A stretch of 53,485 nucleotides of DNA from NCBI GenBank assembly GCA_009783205.1, contig WRHO01000011.1, positions 1-53,485 of the forward strand, in the 5' to 3' direction. The stretch's first letter is position 1. Each line of letters begins with the position of its first letter. A program made the position numbers and the translations under genes. The notes beneath the pieces are model-generated. The model saw only the letters and a list, made by a program, of their open reading frames with translations. It made no database searches and was not told the DNA's origin. Source of the DNA: Oscillospiraceae bacterium. Lineage in GTDB: Bacteria; Bacillota; Clostridia; Oscillospirales; Ruminococcaceae. Positions 44,591 to 53,391 of this stretch are shown piece by piece.

Positions 44591-44854
44591 CTAAAATAAT
44601 GTACCTTGAATATACTTAATATCGGGCTTTGTTTCAATCGGCTGTAGCAACTCTTTCAACACAGGAATTATGTTTTCATAATACCGAAAAGTCGAGACGT
44701 ATTTTTCAGGCTCATACTGAATCCACGCATGAACCCATCTGCCATATTTTCGTGTTTTAAGATTATGCTCATTCGTGAGCATTCCGACTCTCTTTGCGGA
44801 AATACCTAAAAGACTACCGATTTGGGCGGCACTGTATGTGCGAACTTCATTCAC
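44591..44854 (-). CDS. Small antirepressor/HTH-like protein
   Basis: An 87-residue protein with an HTH near the N-terminus (SAAQIGSLLGISAKRVGMLT) and the YxxTFRYYENIIPVLKEL-type end found in phage KilAC/antirepressor domains. Probably a regulator of the mobile element. GGAGGG precedes the ATG at 44854 by ten bases. Confidence 0.65.
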   Translation of the reverse strand: MNEVRTYSAAQIGSLLGISAKRVGMLTNEHNLKTRKYGRWVHAWIQYEPEKYVSTFRYYENIIPVLKELLQPIETKPDIKYIQGTLF

Positions 44855-44981
44855 GCTGAACCCTCCAATACGCCTGTATCACTCACATATTAAAGGGTAT
44901 GCTTGTTAGTTTGTCCGATATTCACTATTTTTCGACAGAAACTATTGTATTATAAAAATGAATATGTTATACTTTATAAAT

Positions 44982-45009
44982 AAAAACGAGCCGCATTACA
45001 GCGACTCGC
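44982..45009 (-). terminator. Minus-strand terminator hairpin
   Basis: On the minus strand GCGAGTCGC pairs with GCGGCTCGT (G-T wobble) around a six-base loop, followed by a T-run. No minus-strand gene lies immediately to its right, so it may be a remnant of a lost gene. Confidence 0.6.
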
Positions 45010-45069
45010 ATTTACCTCAAAACCTCCATGTCACATCAAGCATTAAAAGCGAATCAATCGCACTTCTAA

Positions 45070-45765
45070 CTTGAGCAGATGCTCGAAACCTATCAGAACG
45101 ACGGGGATATCCACGCACTCACGACTGCGGTCATCTACAAAATATCACTCGAAGAGGCTATGGAAGAATCGCACCCATTGTACAAAGAGCGGCGTTCCAT
45201 TGCCAAGAATTGTAATTTCGGAGTTTTCTTCGGATTGTTTCCTCGTGGATTGCAGAAAACTCTGCGATTCAAAGCGGGTTTGAAAGTCGAACTTGACGAG
45301 TGTGAAAAAATCATTAACAACATCAAAATGGGATACCCCCGACTGTCTCGTTGGCAAGACGAGGTCAAGAAACGTGCGGGATTCCGTGCGTACACCGAAA
45401 CGTGGCTCGGTCGCAGACGGGCGATTCCCGAAATCCGCTCTGCCACATGGAACGTGAAGGCTTTCGCCGAGCGGGTTGCGATGAACACGCCGATTCAAGG
45501 GACTGCCGCCGATATACTCAAACTCGCCCTCGGCAGAATAATAAATGGACTTCCCGAACGACCGTGGTTGAAACCCTTACTTCAAATACATGATGAATTA
45601 GTCTTTGAAATACCCGAAAATAAGGTGCAAAACGCCTTGATTTTCGTTAAAAATTGCATGGAAACACAGCCTTTTGAGGCATTTTCTGTTCCAATTATCG
45701 CCCAAGCCGAAGTCGGGAGACGTTTCGGCGAGTTGAAAGGGGTGAGAGCAGAAAATGTCGAATAA
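45070..45765 (+). pseudogene. Family A DNA polymerase fragment
   Basis: The last third of a phage-type DNA polymerase I. Motif B is present (RRSIAKNCNFGVFFG) as is motif C (LLQIHDELVFEIP), but the frame is closed by a TAA at 45067-45069 just before EQMLETYQNDGDIHA, so motif A (the DYSQIELR block) and everything before are missing. The fragment has 228 residues from the ATG at 45079. It overlaps the downstream primase by 11 bases, the relic of a polymerase-primase operon. Confidence 0.85.
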
Positions 45766-48292
45766 TAACAATAATTCGTATTCCTTGCAGAGTCTGAATA
45801 TATCAGGAAGCGAATTTATCAACGTATTTTACTCACCCGATGACACGAAAATCTGTCTGCGGGTGATTGCCGACAAAAAAGGCTCGGCGTTTAGTGGGAC
45901 TAATATCAACACCACGCTGAAGGAACTCCCGAATATACTTGCTCTTTTGGAACAGCACAACGCCGACAATCGTGGGATTTTCCTCATCATAAATGCGGGT
46001 GGTCACACCGATAAGGAAATAATCCGCATTAACGCTCAGTTTGTGGAAATGGATAATGTTTCATTAGAAGAGCAGTTGGCGAAAATAAAAGCGTTTCCAC
46101 TCGAGCCATCTCTGATTGTGAAAACTCGAAAATCACTCCACTGCTATTGGTTAATGAAAAAAGCCGCAGTCGGGGAATTTCGGCATATTCAAAAGCAGTT
46201 GGTGAAACATTTTGACGGCGATTCCGCTTGCGTGAATCCGTCACGAGTGATGCGGATTCCCTCATTTTACCACTGCAAGGAAGAACCTGTTTTAGTCGAA
46301 TGCATCAAGTACAATCCCGAAATCCGCTACACACAGGAGCAGTTGTCGGAGCATCTTCCCGAAATCCCCCGTGAGGCAAATCCCCCCGAAGTCTCTGCCG
46401 CAAATACACCATTATCACTTGCGGGAACGCAAAAAGGCATGATTCGAGTGCGGTGTGATTGTTGTTTTCTACAACATTGCAAGCGAAACGCAAAGACTCT
46501 TCCCGAGCCGCTTTGGTACGCCAAAATCACAAATTTGGCAGTTTTCGAGGGCGGCGATGAGGCGATTCATTTATTCTCGAAACCGCACCCGAATTACTCT
46601 TTTGAGCAGACTCAAAATAAAATAAATCGTTTTCGCAAATCGGGTACTAAACCGATGACTTGTCAAAAGATTTCATCACTCGGTTTCCAATGTCCCAATA
46701 TGGGAAAGTGTAAAGTAAAATCTCCTGCGGGGTTGGCGTTCATTCCGATGGATATGAAAGTCGTTCGTAAGTTATTGCAAGATTGCAAAAATGCGACTAC
46801 CGCCTACGATAATATCGAAATCGCTCGACGGTTCATCAACGATTATTTGTATAATAATGAATTAGCCGAGTCATTTATAAGCTCCGAAATCAAGGCGAAA
46901 TTTGCGTTCAAAGCGACTGAAATTAAACAGCTTGTTGCATATCACAATGACTTGTACAAAGCCTTTTCTGCGACTGCCAACAAAAAACGTGATAGCCAAG
47001 GAAATGAACTGCCGCCGTGGTATGAATACAAGAAAAACGGCTCATTGAAATTCATGGGTTCTGTGCTTGCGGACGTTCTTGCGACAGAAGAAAAAGTGAT
47101 TTTTTGTGGCGATAAATTCCACTTTTACGAGGACGGTGTTTACCTTCCGAAGGAAGATTTGGAGGCAGAGAATTTCGTGCGTTCGTTTATGTCAGCCGAC
47201 AACGACAAGACTTATTCGCAGATTTCCGACACGACAAAACAATGGAAAATGCAAATCTACACAAATTCGAGCAAAGTCAATGCCAATGCCTATTTAATCA
47301 ACCTCAAAAACGGAATTTACAATCTTCACACAAAGCAACTCTCGCCCCATAATCCCGATATTTTGTCGACCATACGAATCAACGCAAGCTATGACACCGA
47401 GGCGAAATGCCCGCATTTTTTGAAGTATCTCGCTGACGTTTTACCCGATTCGGAACACTTGTTAATACAAGAAATATTGGGGTACGTTTTAGTGCCGATT
47501 AACAAGGCGAAAAAAGCAATCATTTTTTCTGGCGAAAAAGACACTGGTAAGAGTACGATTTTATTTATTTTCGAGGACGTTCTGCTCGGCGAAGATAACG
47601 TCTCCAACGTGCCGTTGCAGAAGTTGGATGACCGTTTTTCCACCATTCATTTATTCGGAAAGTTGGCGAATATCGGCGGCGATTTGCCGAGCGGCAGTCT
47701 CAACGAAACTGGAACTTTCAAGAGCATCACTGGTGGTGATAAAGTTGTCGGCGAAAGCAAACACAAAGACGGTATAAAATTCAAGCCGTTTTGTACGCTT
47801 ATTTTTGCGTGTAATGCGATTCCGAAAAGCTACAAAGACCGTTCTACTGCTTTTTTTGACAGGCTGATTATTGTGCTTTTCGAGAACATAATCCCTAAAG
47901 AAAAGATGGACAGAGGTCTCGATTCAAAGCTGATGGCGGAGGCTGACGGCATATTTATGTGGGCTTTGGAAGGCTTACACCGACTCATGGAAAACGGTTG
48001 GGAATTTACCACCACTAACCGCACCGACAGTTCGCTCCACCAGTACAAAACCGAAGGTTCATATATCCTTCAATTCGCAGAGGAATGCCTAACCGCCGAC
48101 CCCGATGCCGAGACTCTGCGTATAGATATTTGGAATGCGTTTGTGGAGTATTGTTCTGATAACGGAATCAACCGTGACAAGATTTCAAAACAGATGGTAA
48201 ACAATGAATTAGAGGAACATTTTAGCCTAAAACGCTCCCGAATTGGCGTTGCACGGCAACATACATATGTCGGAATACGACTTGAAAAGTAG
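45755..48292 (+). CDS. Phage/plasmid primase-helicase (P4/D5 type)
   Basis: An 845-residue replication protein. The N-terminal part (about 1-210) is primase-like (RepB/AEP type by appearance), followed by a Cys-containing zinc region (CDCCFLQHC, then CQKISSLGFQC) and an SF3 helicase domain: Walker A in GEKDTGKST (about residue 593), Walker B near GGDLPSG and motif C in FACNAIPKS. Such proteins drive replication of phages and integrative elements. Stop at 48290-48292. Confidence 0.9.
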   Translation: MSNNNNNSYSLQSLNISGSEFINVFYSPDDTKICLRVIADKKGSAFSGTNINTTLKELPNILALLEQHNADNRGIFLIINAGGHTDKEIIRINAQFVEMDNVSLEEQLAKIKAFPLEPSLIVKTRKSLHCYWLMKKAAVGEFRHIQKQLVKHFDGDSACVNPSRVMRIPSFYHCKEEPVLVECIKYNPEIRYTQEQLSEHLPEIPREANPPEVSAANTPLSLAGTQKGMIRVRCDCCFLQHCKRNAKTLPEPLWYAKITNLAVFEGGDEAIHLFSKPHPNYSFEQTQNKINRFRKSGTKPMTCQKISSLGFQCPNMGKCKVKSPAGLAFIPMDMKVVRKLLQDCKNATTAYDNIEIARRFINDYLYNNELAESFISSEIKAKFAFKATEIKQLVAYHNDLYKAFSATANKKRDSQGNELPPWYEYKKNGSLKFMGSVLADVLATEEKVIFCGDKFHFYEDGVYLPKEDLEAENFVRSFMSADNDKTYSQISDTTKQWKMQIYTNSSKVNANAYLINLKNGIYNLHTKQLSPHNPDILSTIRINASYDTEAKCPHFLKYLADVLPDSEHLLIQEILGYVLVPINKAKKAIIFSGEKDTGKSTILFIFEDVLLGEDNVSNVPLQKLDDRFSTIHLFGKLANIGGDLPSGSLNETGTFKSITGGDKVVGESKHKDGIKFKPFCTLIFACNAIPKSYKDRSTAFFDRLIIVLFENIIPKEKMDRGLDSKLMAEADGIFMWALEGLHRLMENGWEFTTTNRTDSSLHQYKTEGSYILQFAEECLTADPDAETLRIDIWNAFVEYCSDNGINRDKISKQMVNNELEEHFSLKRSRIGVARQHTYVGIRLEK

Positions 48293-48339
48293 TGTTTCGA
48301 CGTTTATACTCATTTTTTTGCTCAAACATAGACAAGCAT

Positions 48340-48371
48340 GAACCGATTTCCGAACCGATTCTGAACCGATT
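48340..48371. repeat. Iteron-like direct repeats after the primase gene
   Basis: GAACCGATT occurs at 48340-48348, 48352-48360 and 48363-48371, at 12- and 11-base spacing, i.e. about one helical turn. Related GAACC elements follow at 48404-48418 and, inverted, near 48500-48527. Confidence 0.75.
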
Positions 48372-48429
48372 TCAAATGCTCCAAACACAGTTATAATCAA
48401 GGTTTGAACCAAAGAACCGAAAATTTCAA

Positions 48430-48495
48430 CTTATTATAGGATTTTTTTAATTTCAAAAAAAGTGTATAAAATAATAAAAGAAATAATATAAGGGA
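48430..48495. other. AT-rich tract next to iteron-like repeats
   Basis: A strongly A/T-rich stretch (about 48430-48495), next to the iteron-like repeats. It could be a DNA unwinding element of an origin or just the promoter region of the HNH gene. Confidence 0.4.
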
Positions 48496-48552
48496 AAGTG
48501 GTTCATTTCTGTTCTTCGGTTCATGCTCGTCCCGTTTTTTAGGAGGTTTTCT

Positions 48553-48882
48553 ATGCCCGATAAGTTCCTCAAACCCTGTAAATATCCCCACTGCTCCGCT
48601 CTTACCACCGAGCGTTTCTGCTCCAAGCATAAGCTCATCGCAGGTCGTGAGTATAACAAACTTCGTCATCCCGACCACAACAAGTTTTACGGTCGGCAGT
48701 GGAGACGGATTCGTAGCATTTACATCACCGCTCATCCGCTCTGCGATGAGTGTCTCAAGCACGGTCGTTATGTTCCCGCCGATGAGGTTCATCACATTAT
48801 CCCGCCTGAAGACGGCGGTACTCATTCCGACTCCAACTTGCGTTCACTCTGCAAGTCTTGTCATACCAAGACTCGGTACTGA
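48553..48882 (+). CDS. HNH endonuclease
   Basis: A 109-residue HNH nuclease of the phage type: N-terminal zinc site (CKYPHC, CSKHK), then CDECLKHGRY, the HNH core EVHHIIPPEDGG, and the second zinc pair in SLCKSCHTKT. These often sit upstream of terminase genes in phages. The ATG at 48553 has AGGAGG seven bases upstream. Confidence 0.92.
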   Translation: MPDKFLKPCKYPHCSALTTERFCSKHKLIAGREYNKLRHPDHNKFYGRQWRRIRSIYITAHPLCDECLKHGRYVPADEVHHIIPPEDGGTHSDSNLRSLCKSCHTKTRY

Positions 48883-49212
48883 CGGGGGGCTTGATTTATC
48901 GCTATTTTCCCCAAAGTCGGACATCGGCGTAGGGCAACACACGAAATTTTTTGCTATTCAAGATTTTTTGCAATCAACTTTACTTCTGCAAACCCGCTGT
49001 TTATGCGGGTTTCTCTTTTGCACTGGACACAAAAGTTGAATAAAGTGATAATTCACGCATTTTTTCAAGTGTTTTGTGCGGATTTATAGCTTATAAATAC
49101 TCGGAATTGGTTTCAAAAAGCTACGCAGAGCGAGTCGGACAAGAAAAAAATAATCTTCGGACAGGCAAGAAAAAAGTCGAGCGGACATATATATCAAAAA
49201 ACGCAAAAAATC
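48883..49212. other. 330-bp gap with terminator
   Basis: No credible gene. A terminator hairpin, AAACCCGC ... GCGGGTTT followed by a pyrimidine-rich run, lies at about 48990-49018. The stretch 49150-49212 may hold the start of the truncated DUF4406 gene. Confidence 0.5.
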
Positions 49213-49461
49213 ATGGGAGGTAGTCGTTATGCGAAAAGTGCGAGAGATAATGCGGGGAAAGTTCCGTTCGCACCGCATTTATACTTCACGCAGTTTCTTG
49301 ATGATGGTATTTCCGAAGAGCGGGAGCGTGGTATAAACTGCGGATTGGAAGTGTTGTCACACTGCTCCGAAATATGGGTATTCGGCGATAAAATCACCGA
49401 GGGAATGTTAGCCGAAATCGACTATGCCGAGCAACGTGGAATTGTAGTAAAATACCAGTAG
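49213..49461 (+). pseudogene. DUF4406-family fragment
   Basis: The last 70 or so residues of a DUF4406-like phage protein (GKVPFAPHLYFTQFLDDG, then CSEIWVFGDKITEGM). The N-terminal part, where intact members have KVYIxSPY, is missing. The residues before AKSARDNAGKV are not family-like, so the gene is 5'-truncated. A second ATG nearby (49229) with a good ribosome binding site is in another frame and yields only a short peptide. Confidence 0.7.
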
Positions 49462-49614
49462 TCCTCAAAGCGAGGTAGACTATTAAACACTGTGTTTATG
49501 CGGGTTTACATGGGTTAATGTCCATCAATTGTGGGTTGATTGTTGAGCGTTTTTGAGTTATACTTATAATCAATGAAGGGCAACAAAGCCCCTCGAAAAA
49601 GGAGTATAATGATT

Positions 49615-50616
49615 ATGAAAATCAACTTTAACGCCCAAGGAAAAGCGAGAGGAAAACTCGTAAAAATCATCGCAGAGGCACTCAACCAAGAATCGACGTA
49701 TCTCAAAGCACCGACATATAATTATGAAATCGGAGCGTTCACAATCACTCGTGAGGGCGAGTTGGAATTCGACATCGCCAATGTAACCCAAGACGAAATT
49801 CAAACCGCAGTCGATGCCGCAAAAGCCGCAGGGTTCGAGGTTGCTGAAATTGACGGCGAACCCGTTCCCGACACGGAAACCGCTCTTGAAGAGGACGGCG
49901 ATGATTCCACCGAAACCGCCGCAGAAATCGAAACCCAAGCCGAAGACGATGAATTACCCGAAGGCGAAGACAACGGCGAAATTAGCGAAGATTCTGAAGA
50001 TGGCATTTTTACCATCAGCTACCCGCAAGGCGGATTCACTCCCGCAACGCTCGACAACCTCCACAAAATGGTGAGCAGTAAAGCACTGCTCATTAAAAAG
50101 GCTCTCGGTGCGGATTCACTGCCCATTGAGATTGACGGCGAAGAGGTGAAATTCCCTTGGTTTGCGAAATGCAATCACTCTGACATGATGGCTTACGCAC
50201 AATTTATTGAACGGCTCTGTAAGACTGCCCAAGCGAAAACTCGGGTAACCGCTCAGCCAAAAGAGTCCTACGATTCGGAGCGTTTCAGTTTCAGAGTATT
50301 CATGATTTCGCTTGACATGAAAGGTTCTGAATTCGATTATGCTCGTAAATTATTGATGAGAAATCTTGAGGGTTCATCTGCATCGCCAAATGCGGACGGA
50401 GTTTCAAAGCCTCGTGGCGAGCGGGTTGAAAAACAAGTTTTATCGGTGAGATTCACTGAAGAAATGCTCGACAAAATCGCTGAACTCGCAAGCCAAAGCA
50501 ACATGAGCCGAAATCAGCTAATCGAGAGTGTGGTTTGCGAATATGTGCAGACGGAACTTCCCAAAAGTGAAGAGCAAGCCGCTCCCGAAACTCCCGATGA
50601 AGAATCAGCAGAATAA
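49615..50616 (+). CDS. Element-borne protein with C-terminal ribbon-helix-helix
   Basis: A 333-residue protein often seen in Firmicutes integrative elements. The N-terminal half (KINFNAQGKARGKLVKIIAE, then YEIGAFTITREGELEFD) matches a family annotated loosely as virulence-associated, without known activity. A very acidic linker follows (about 95-145), then a helical core, then a CopG/Arc-like segment (SVRFTEEMLDKIAELAS, with NMSRNQLIESVV) near residue 270-300. AAAGGAG precedes the alternative ATG at 49609; both starts are possible. Confidence 0.75.
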   Translation: MKINFNAQGKARGKLVKIIAEALNQESTYLKAPTYNYEIGAFTITREGELEFDIANVTQDEIQTAVDAAKAAGFEVAEIDGEPVPDTETALEEDGDDSTETAAEIETQAEDDELPEGEDNGEISEDSEDGIFTISYPQGGFTPATLDNLHKMVSSKALLIKKALGADSLPIEIDGEEVKFPWFAKCNHSDMMAYAQFIERLCKTAQAKTRVTAQPKESYDSERFSFRVFMISLDMKGSEFDYARKLLMRNLEGSSASPNADGVSKPRGERVEKQVLSVRFTEEMLDKIAELASQSNMSRNQLIESVVCEYVQTELPKSEEQAAPETPDEESAE

Positions 50617-50641
50617 TAATTCCGCAACAATCAAATATGCG

Positions 50642-50668
50642 GCAGTCCCGATGACGGGGCTGTTGCTT
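50642..50668 (+). terminator. Hairpin after the ribbon-helix-helix gene
   Basis: CAGTCCC, GATGAC loop, GGGGCTG (one G-T pair), with T-rich sequence following at a distance. Confidence 0.5.
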
Positions 50669-50725
50669 ATGAATAATTTATACATATTATTATAACATAC
50701 TTTTTTTAGAATTACAACATTTTTC

Positions 50726-50754
50726 TTGCAAATTTCCGAAAAATCTGCTATAAT
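50726..50754 (+). promoter_or_regulatory. Leaderless-type promoter of the SDR gene
   Basis: TTGCAA (50726-50731), 17 bases, TATAAT (50749-50754), then only six bases before ATG at 50761, so the transcript would start at or next to the A of the ATG. Confidence 0.8.
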
Positions 50755-50760
50755 ACCTCT

Positions 50761-51490
50761 ATGAACTTTAAAAACAAACACGCTGTCATAACTGGTGGTT
50801 CTAACGGAATCGGGCGGTGTATTGCCGAGTCTTTCTTGCGGGAAGGAGCGGCGGTTACCGTCATCGACATCGACAATCGGGAGCATAAGGGAGTGCGATT
50901 CTTTCACGGAGACATTGCCGATAAAACCGTACTTGAGACTTTCGTCGACACGCTCGAATGCCCTGTCGATTATCTCATAAACAACGCTTGTATCGGGCGG
51001 GGAGGATTGCTTACGAACTGCTCCTACGAGGACTTTGAGTATGTTCAGCGGGTGGGAGTTACTGCTCCATATTACTTGACGAGCCTGTTGTTGCAAAAGA
51101 ATCTATTCAACGAAAACGCCGCAATCGTGAACATATCCTCTACTCGTGCGAATCAATCGCAACCCGACACGGAGGCATATTCTGCCGTAAAAGGCGGGAT
51201 TAACGCTCTGACTCATGCAATGGCGGTCCGCTTGCCGACCACGGGTGCGGGTAAACGCAATCAGCCCTGCTTGGATAGAAACTTCTGCTAATGCGGAACA
51301 TTCGGAACAAGACCGCCGCCAACATCCGAGCGGACGGGTTGGAACTCCCACCGACATTGCCGAGTTAGTGTTATTTCTATGCAGTGACAAAGCGGGATTC
51401 ATAAACGGTGAAAATATCACCGTTGATGGCGGCATGAGCAAGCTGATGATTTACCACAATGATTGCGGGTGGAAATTGGGAGCTAATTGA
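50761..51490 (+). pseudogene. Short-chain dehydrogenase/reductase with frameshift
   Basis: A classical SDR split by a frameshift near 51225-51255. The first frame has the TGGSNGIG cofactor motif, NNAC, and the active-site YSAVK (quoted from TEAYSAVKGG). The second frame continues with RVRVNAISPAW and the C-terminal INGENITVDGG. Together they give a full-length enzyme of about 240 residues. The frameshift may be real or an assembly error. Confidence 0.85.
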
Positions 51491-51491
51491 C

Positions 51492-51568
51492 ATGATTCAA
51501 ATAAAAAATTTAAGAGCAGAACAGCCTCAAAATCCGTGGGACGTTCGTGTAGCACAAGCCGCGAACAT
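51492..51568 (+). pseudogene. DUF4326 N-terminal stub
   Basis: MIQIKNLRAEQPQNPWDVRV matches the N-terminus of DUF4326 phage-type proteins (KNLRxEKPxxPWDVRVDR). Similarity stops within about 25 codons and the sequence turns into the end of the convergent GNAT gene. Confidence 0.55.
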
Positions 51569-52369
51569 TTACTTCGCTCCCCACCGAAAACCACGCTCCT
51601 GCATAACCTCACGAACAACTTCAACCGCCTCTACAGTCATTCCCGACAGTGAGGCGATTTCACGCTCACTCCACGAATTGAGTATATCAAGTGTGAGAAA
51701 CTTCTTCTCTCGAATAGCCTCTGCTGATTCCGAATCCAATCGCTCCAATAAAACATTTATCGGAGTGGGAATGTGCGGGTCTTTCGGCGGGAACTTCTTG
51801 TCAAACTCCGCCGCCTCTGCTTGCGTTAATTCTTCATACACCGAGTCGATGTAATACTTCCCGCTAATTCCGTCTAATGCTCCGTTGTAAAGCGAGTAAA
51901 CCAACAACGCATCGAAAACACTGCCATCGGGTGTTGTTATGCCAAATTCAACTGCTCTGCGAAAACCGAATCGTGGGTAATAGTCGGGATTGCCATAGAT
52001 TATCACGGCTTTGTGTCCCAACCGCACAGCCTCATCGAAAGCGTGTCGCATTAACGCTTTACCAACTCCTTGACACTGAAACTTGGGTGAAACTGTCAGT
52101 GGACCAAATGTTAAAGTTTCATGAGTTTCACCGCCACTATCTTCTACTCGACTTTTGCTGAAAATTATATGTCCCGCAAGTTCTCCGTCAACTTCTGCGA
52201 CAAAGTTAAGTTCTGGCACGAATGACTGGCAAGTGCGGAGTTTTGAAACAAGCAAATGCTCATCACAGACTGTACGGTCACTTTCCCAAAACTGCCAAAA
52301 CGCCTCTCGAGTCATCGCCTCAACTGCGTAATGGTCGGCGGGTGTTTCTAAACGAAATGTTATGTTCAT
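51569..52369 (-). CDS. GNAT-family N-acetyltransferase
   Basis: A 266-residue GNAT enzyme. The acetyl-CoA site is visible as VSPKFQCQGVGKALMRHAFD (the Q-x-x-G-x-G/A pattern), followed by the GYPDYYPRFGF-type segment (YGNPDYYPRFGF), as in the predicted YhbS-type N-acetyltransferases. The C-terminal 50 residues form a separate small helical domain. Substrate unknown. The ATG at 52369 has AAAGGA upstream. Confidence 0.88.
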   Translation of the reverse strand: MNITFRLETPADHYAVEAMTREAFWQFWESDRTVCDEHLLVSKLRTCQSFVPELNFVAEVDGELAGHIIFSKSRVEDSGGETHETLTFGPLTVSPKFQCQGVGKALMRHAFDEAVRLGHKAVIIYGNPDYYPRFGFRRAVEFGITTPDGSVFDALLVYSLYNGALDGISGKYYIDSVYEELTQAEAAEFDKKFPPKDPHIPTPINVLLERLDSESAEAIREKKFLTLDILNSWSEREIASLSGMTVEAVEVVREVMQERGFRWGAK

Positions 52370-52389
52370 GTTTTTATTTTCCTTTATAT

Positions 52390-52686
52390 TTAATAAAAAA
52401 CACATATCCAAATACAAGACGGTTCACTCGAAGTATAAGTAACCCTGTGACGTTCGTGCGGCTGAATCACAAGCGTATCGCCGCCCGACATAGTGACAGT
52501 TTTATTCTCGAATTTGATTTTCGCCTTGCCCTGTAGCAATGCGACAAACTCGGTTTCGCTCTGGTCGTACCAGTCCGAAGTCTGACCTGTGCTGATGATG
52601 CGTTCGATTATTACATTCTCGCTTTGTGCCAAGATTGTGGTTAATTCTTCCGATAAAGGAAGTTGTGGTAAATCGTAAATGTTCAT
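52390..52686 (-). CDS. Small cupin-domain protein
   Basis: A 98-residue single-cupin protein. The first cupin motif is seen in ETEFVALLQGKAKIKFE and the second as GDTLVIQPHERHRVTY, with a His that could bind metal. Cupins of this size are often annotated as phosphoribosylaminoimidazole-type or mannose-6-phosphate-like, but no substrate can be assigned here. Confidence 0.8.
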   Translation of the reverse strand: MNIYDLPQLPLSEELTTILAQSENVIIERIISTGQTSDWYDQSETEFVALLQGKAKIKFENKTVTMSGGDTLVIQPHERHRVTYTSSEPSCIWICVFY

Positions 52687-52704
52687 AATTTAAAAATTGA
52701 CTCT

Positions 52705-52845
52705 CTATTTTTCAGAATAATTCGAGATTTTAACAAACTCAAAATCCGCACGGTCATTGACCATACGCTCAATCTGTACACAAAAATCAAGTTCTTCAAG
52801 GTCTTGCGGGACTTCAAGAACAATGGTTGCGGTTATTTCTTTCAC
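52705..52845 (-). CDS. Small protein after the DUF1905 gene
   Basis: A reading frame of 46 codons from a GTG at 52845. AGAAAGG, which spans the DUF1905 stop, lies upstream. A longer reading frame of 69 codons would overlap the DUF1905 end. No family recognised. Confidence 0.35.
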   Translation of the reverse strand: MKEITATIVLEVPQDLEELDFCVQIERMVNDRADFEFVKISNYSEK

Positions 52846-52855
52846 AATGATAATT

Positions 52856-53131
52856 TTACCTTTCTCTAATTGTAACTTGAACACTGTCCCCCGCTTGCTT
52901 ACCAATCTTCGCACGAATATCTTTTCGGATTCCGATAATGTAACACACCGAGCCGTCTGTGTTTTTCACGCCCATATTCACAATACTGCCGTCATAAGGC
53001 TCACCGTCAAATGTAGCGTGGACTTTCACTCTGCCTTTGCTAAATTCCGCTCGAATATCATACGGAAACGACACATAAGCACCGCCGCTGTCGCTGTCGG
53101 ATTGGATTATTGCGTTGTATTCATAAAGCAT
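52856..53131 (-). CDS. DUF1905-family protein
   Basis: A 91-residue protein of the DUF1905 family, a small beta-barrel domain: GGAYVSFPYDI near residue 17, then VKVHATFDGEPYDGSIVNMG. The end, IRAKIGKQAGDSVQVTI, is the family's conserved C-terminal part. Function unknown. No clear promoter seen. Confidence 0.88.
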   Translation of the reverse strand: MLYEYNAIIQSDSDSGGAYVSFPYDIRAEFSKGRVKVHATFDGEPYDGSIVNMGVKNTDGSVCYIIGIRKDIRAKIGKQAGDSVQVTIRER

Positions 53132-53151
53132 TAAAAATTCTCTTTTCTATT

Positions 53152-53370
53152 CTATGGCAAAAAGTCATACCACTTGTCTTCGCCTGTGTTTAAGTTATAC
53201 TCATACATTCCACCGTACATACCAATGTAAATACAATCATTCCCATACACCATTGAGTTAGGAGTAAGAGTGCCTAAATAATGAAAACTGCCATCAGAAA
53301 ATGAGAAATAAGGAGTCCAAAAAGCGTTTTTAATTAAAGTTTCCGATAAGACACCATCTTTTAGGAAGTG
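53152..53370 (-). pseudogene. C-terminal fragment of a propeller-like protein cut by an IS
   Basis: Seventy-two residues in frame to a TAG, with repeat-like segments (GNDCIYIGMYGGMYEYNLNT) that suggest a beta-propeller or Kelch-type end. The frame is closed upstream by a stop at 53371-53373, at the edge of an insertion element. Pattern is short, so the fold is a guess. Confidence 0.5.
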
Positions 53371-53391
53371 TTACTAAATAAAGTTGACAAG

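Noticed and set aside
48397-48825. Minus-strand reading frame over the HNH gene
   Set aside because: The plus strand has a clear HNH protein with a perfect ribosome binding site; the opposite frame has no recognisable sequence.
48998-49507. 15-bp direct repeat (tgtttatgcgggttt) around the DUF4406 fragment
   Set aside because: Half of the match is a terminator arm, so it may be chance or a shared terminator and is too short to call an attachment site.
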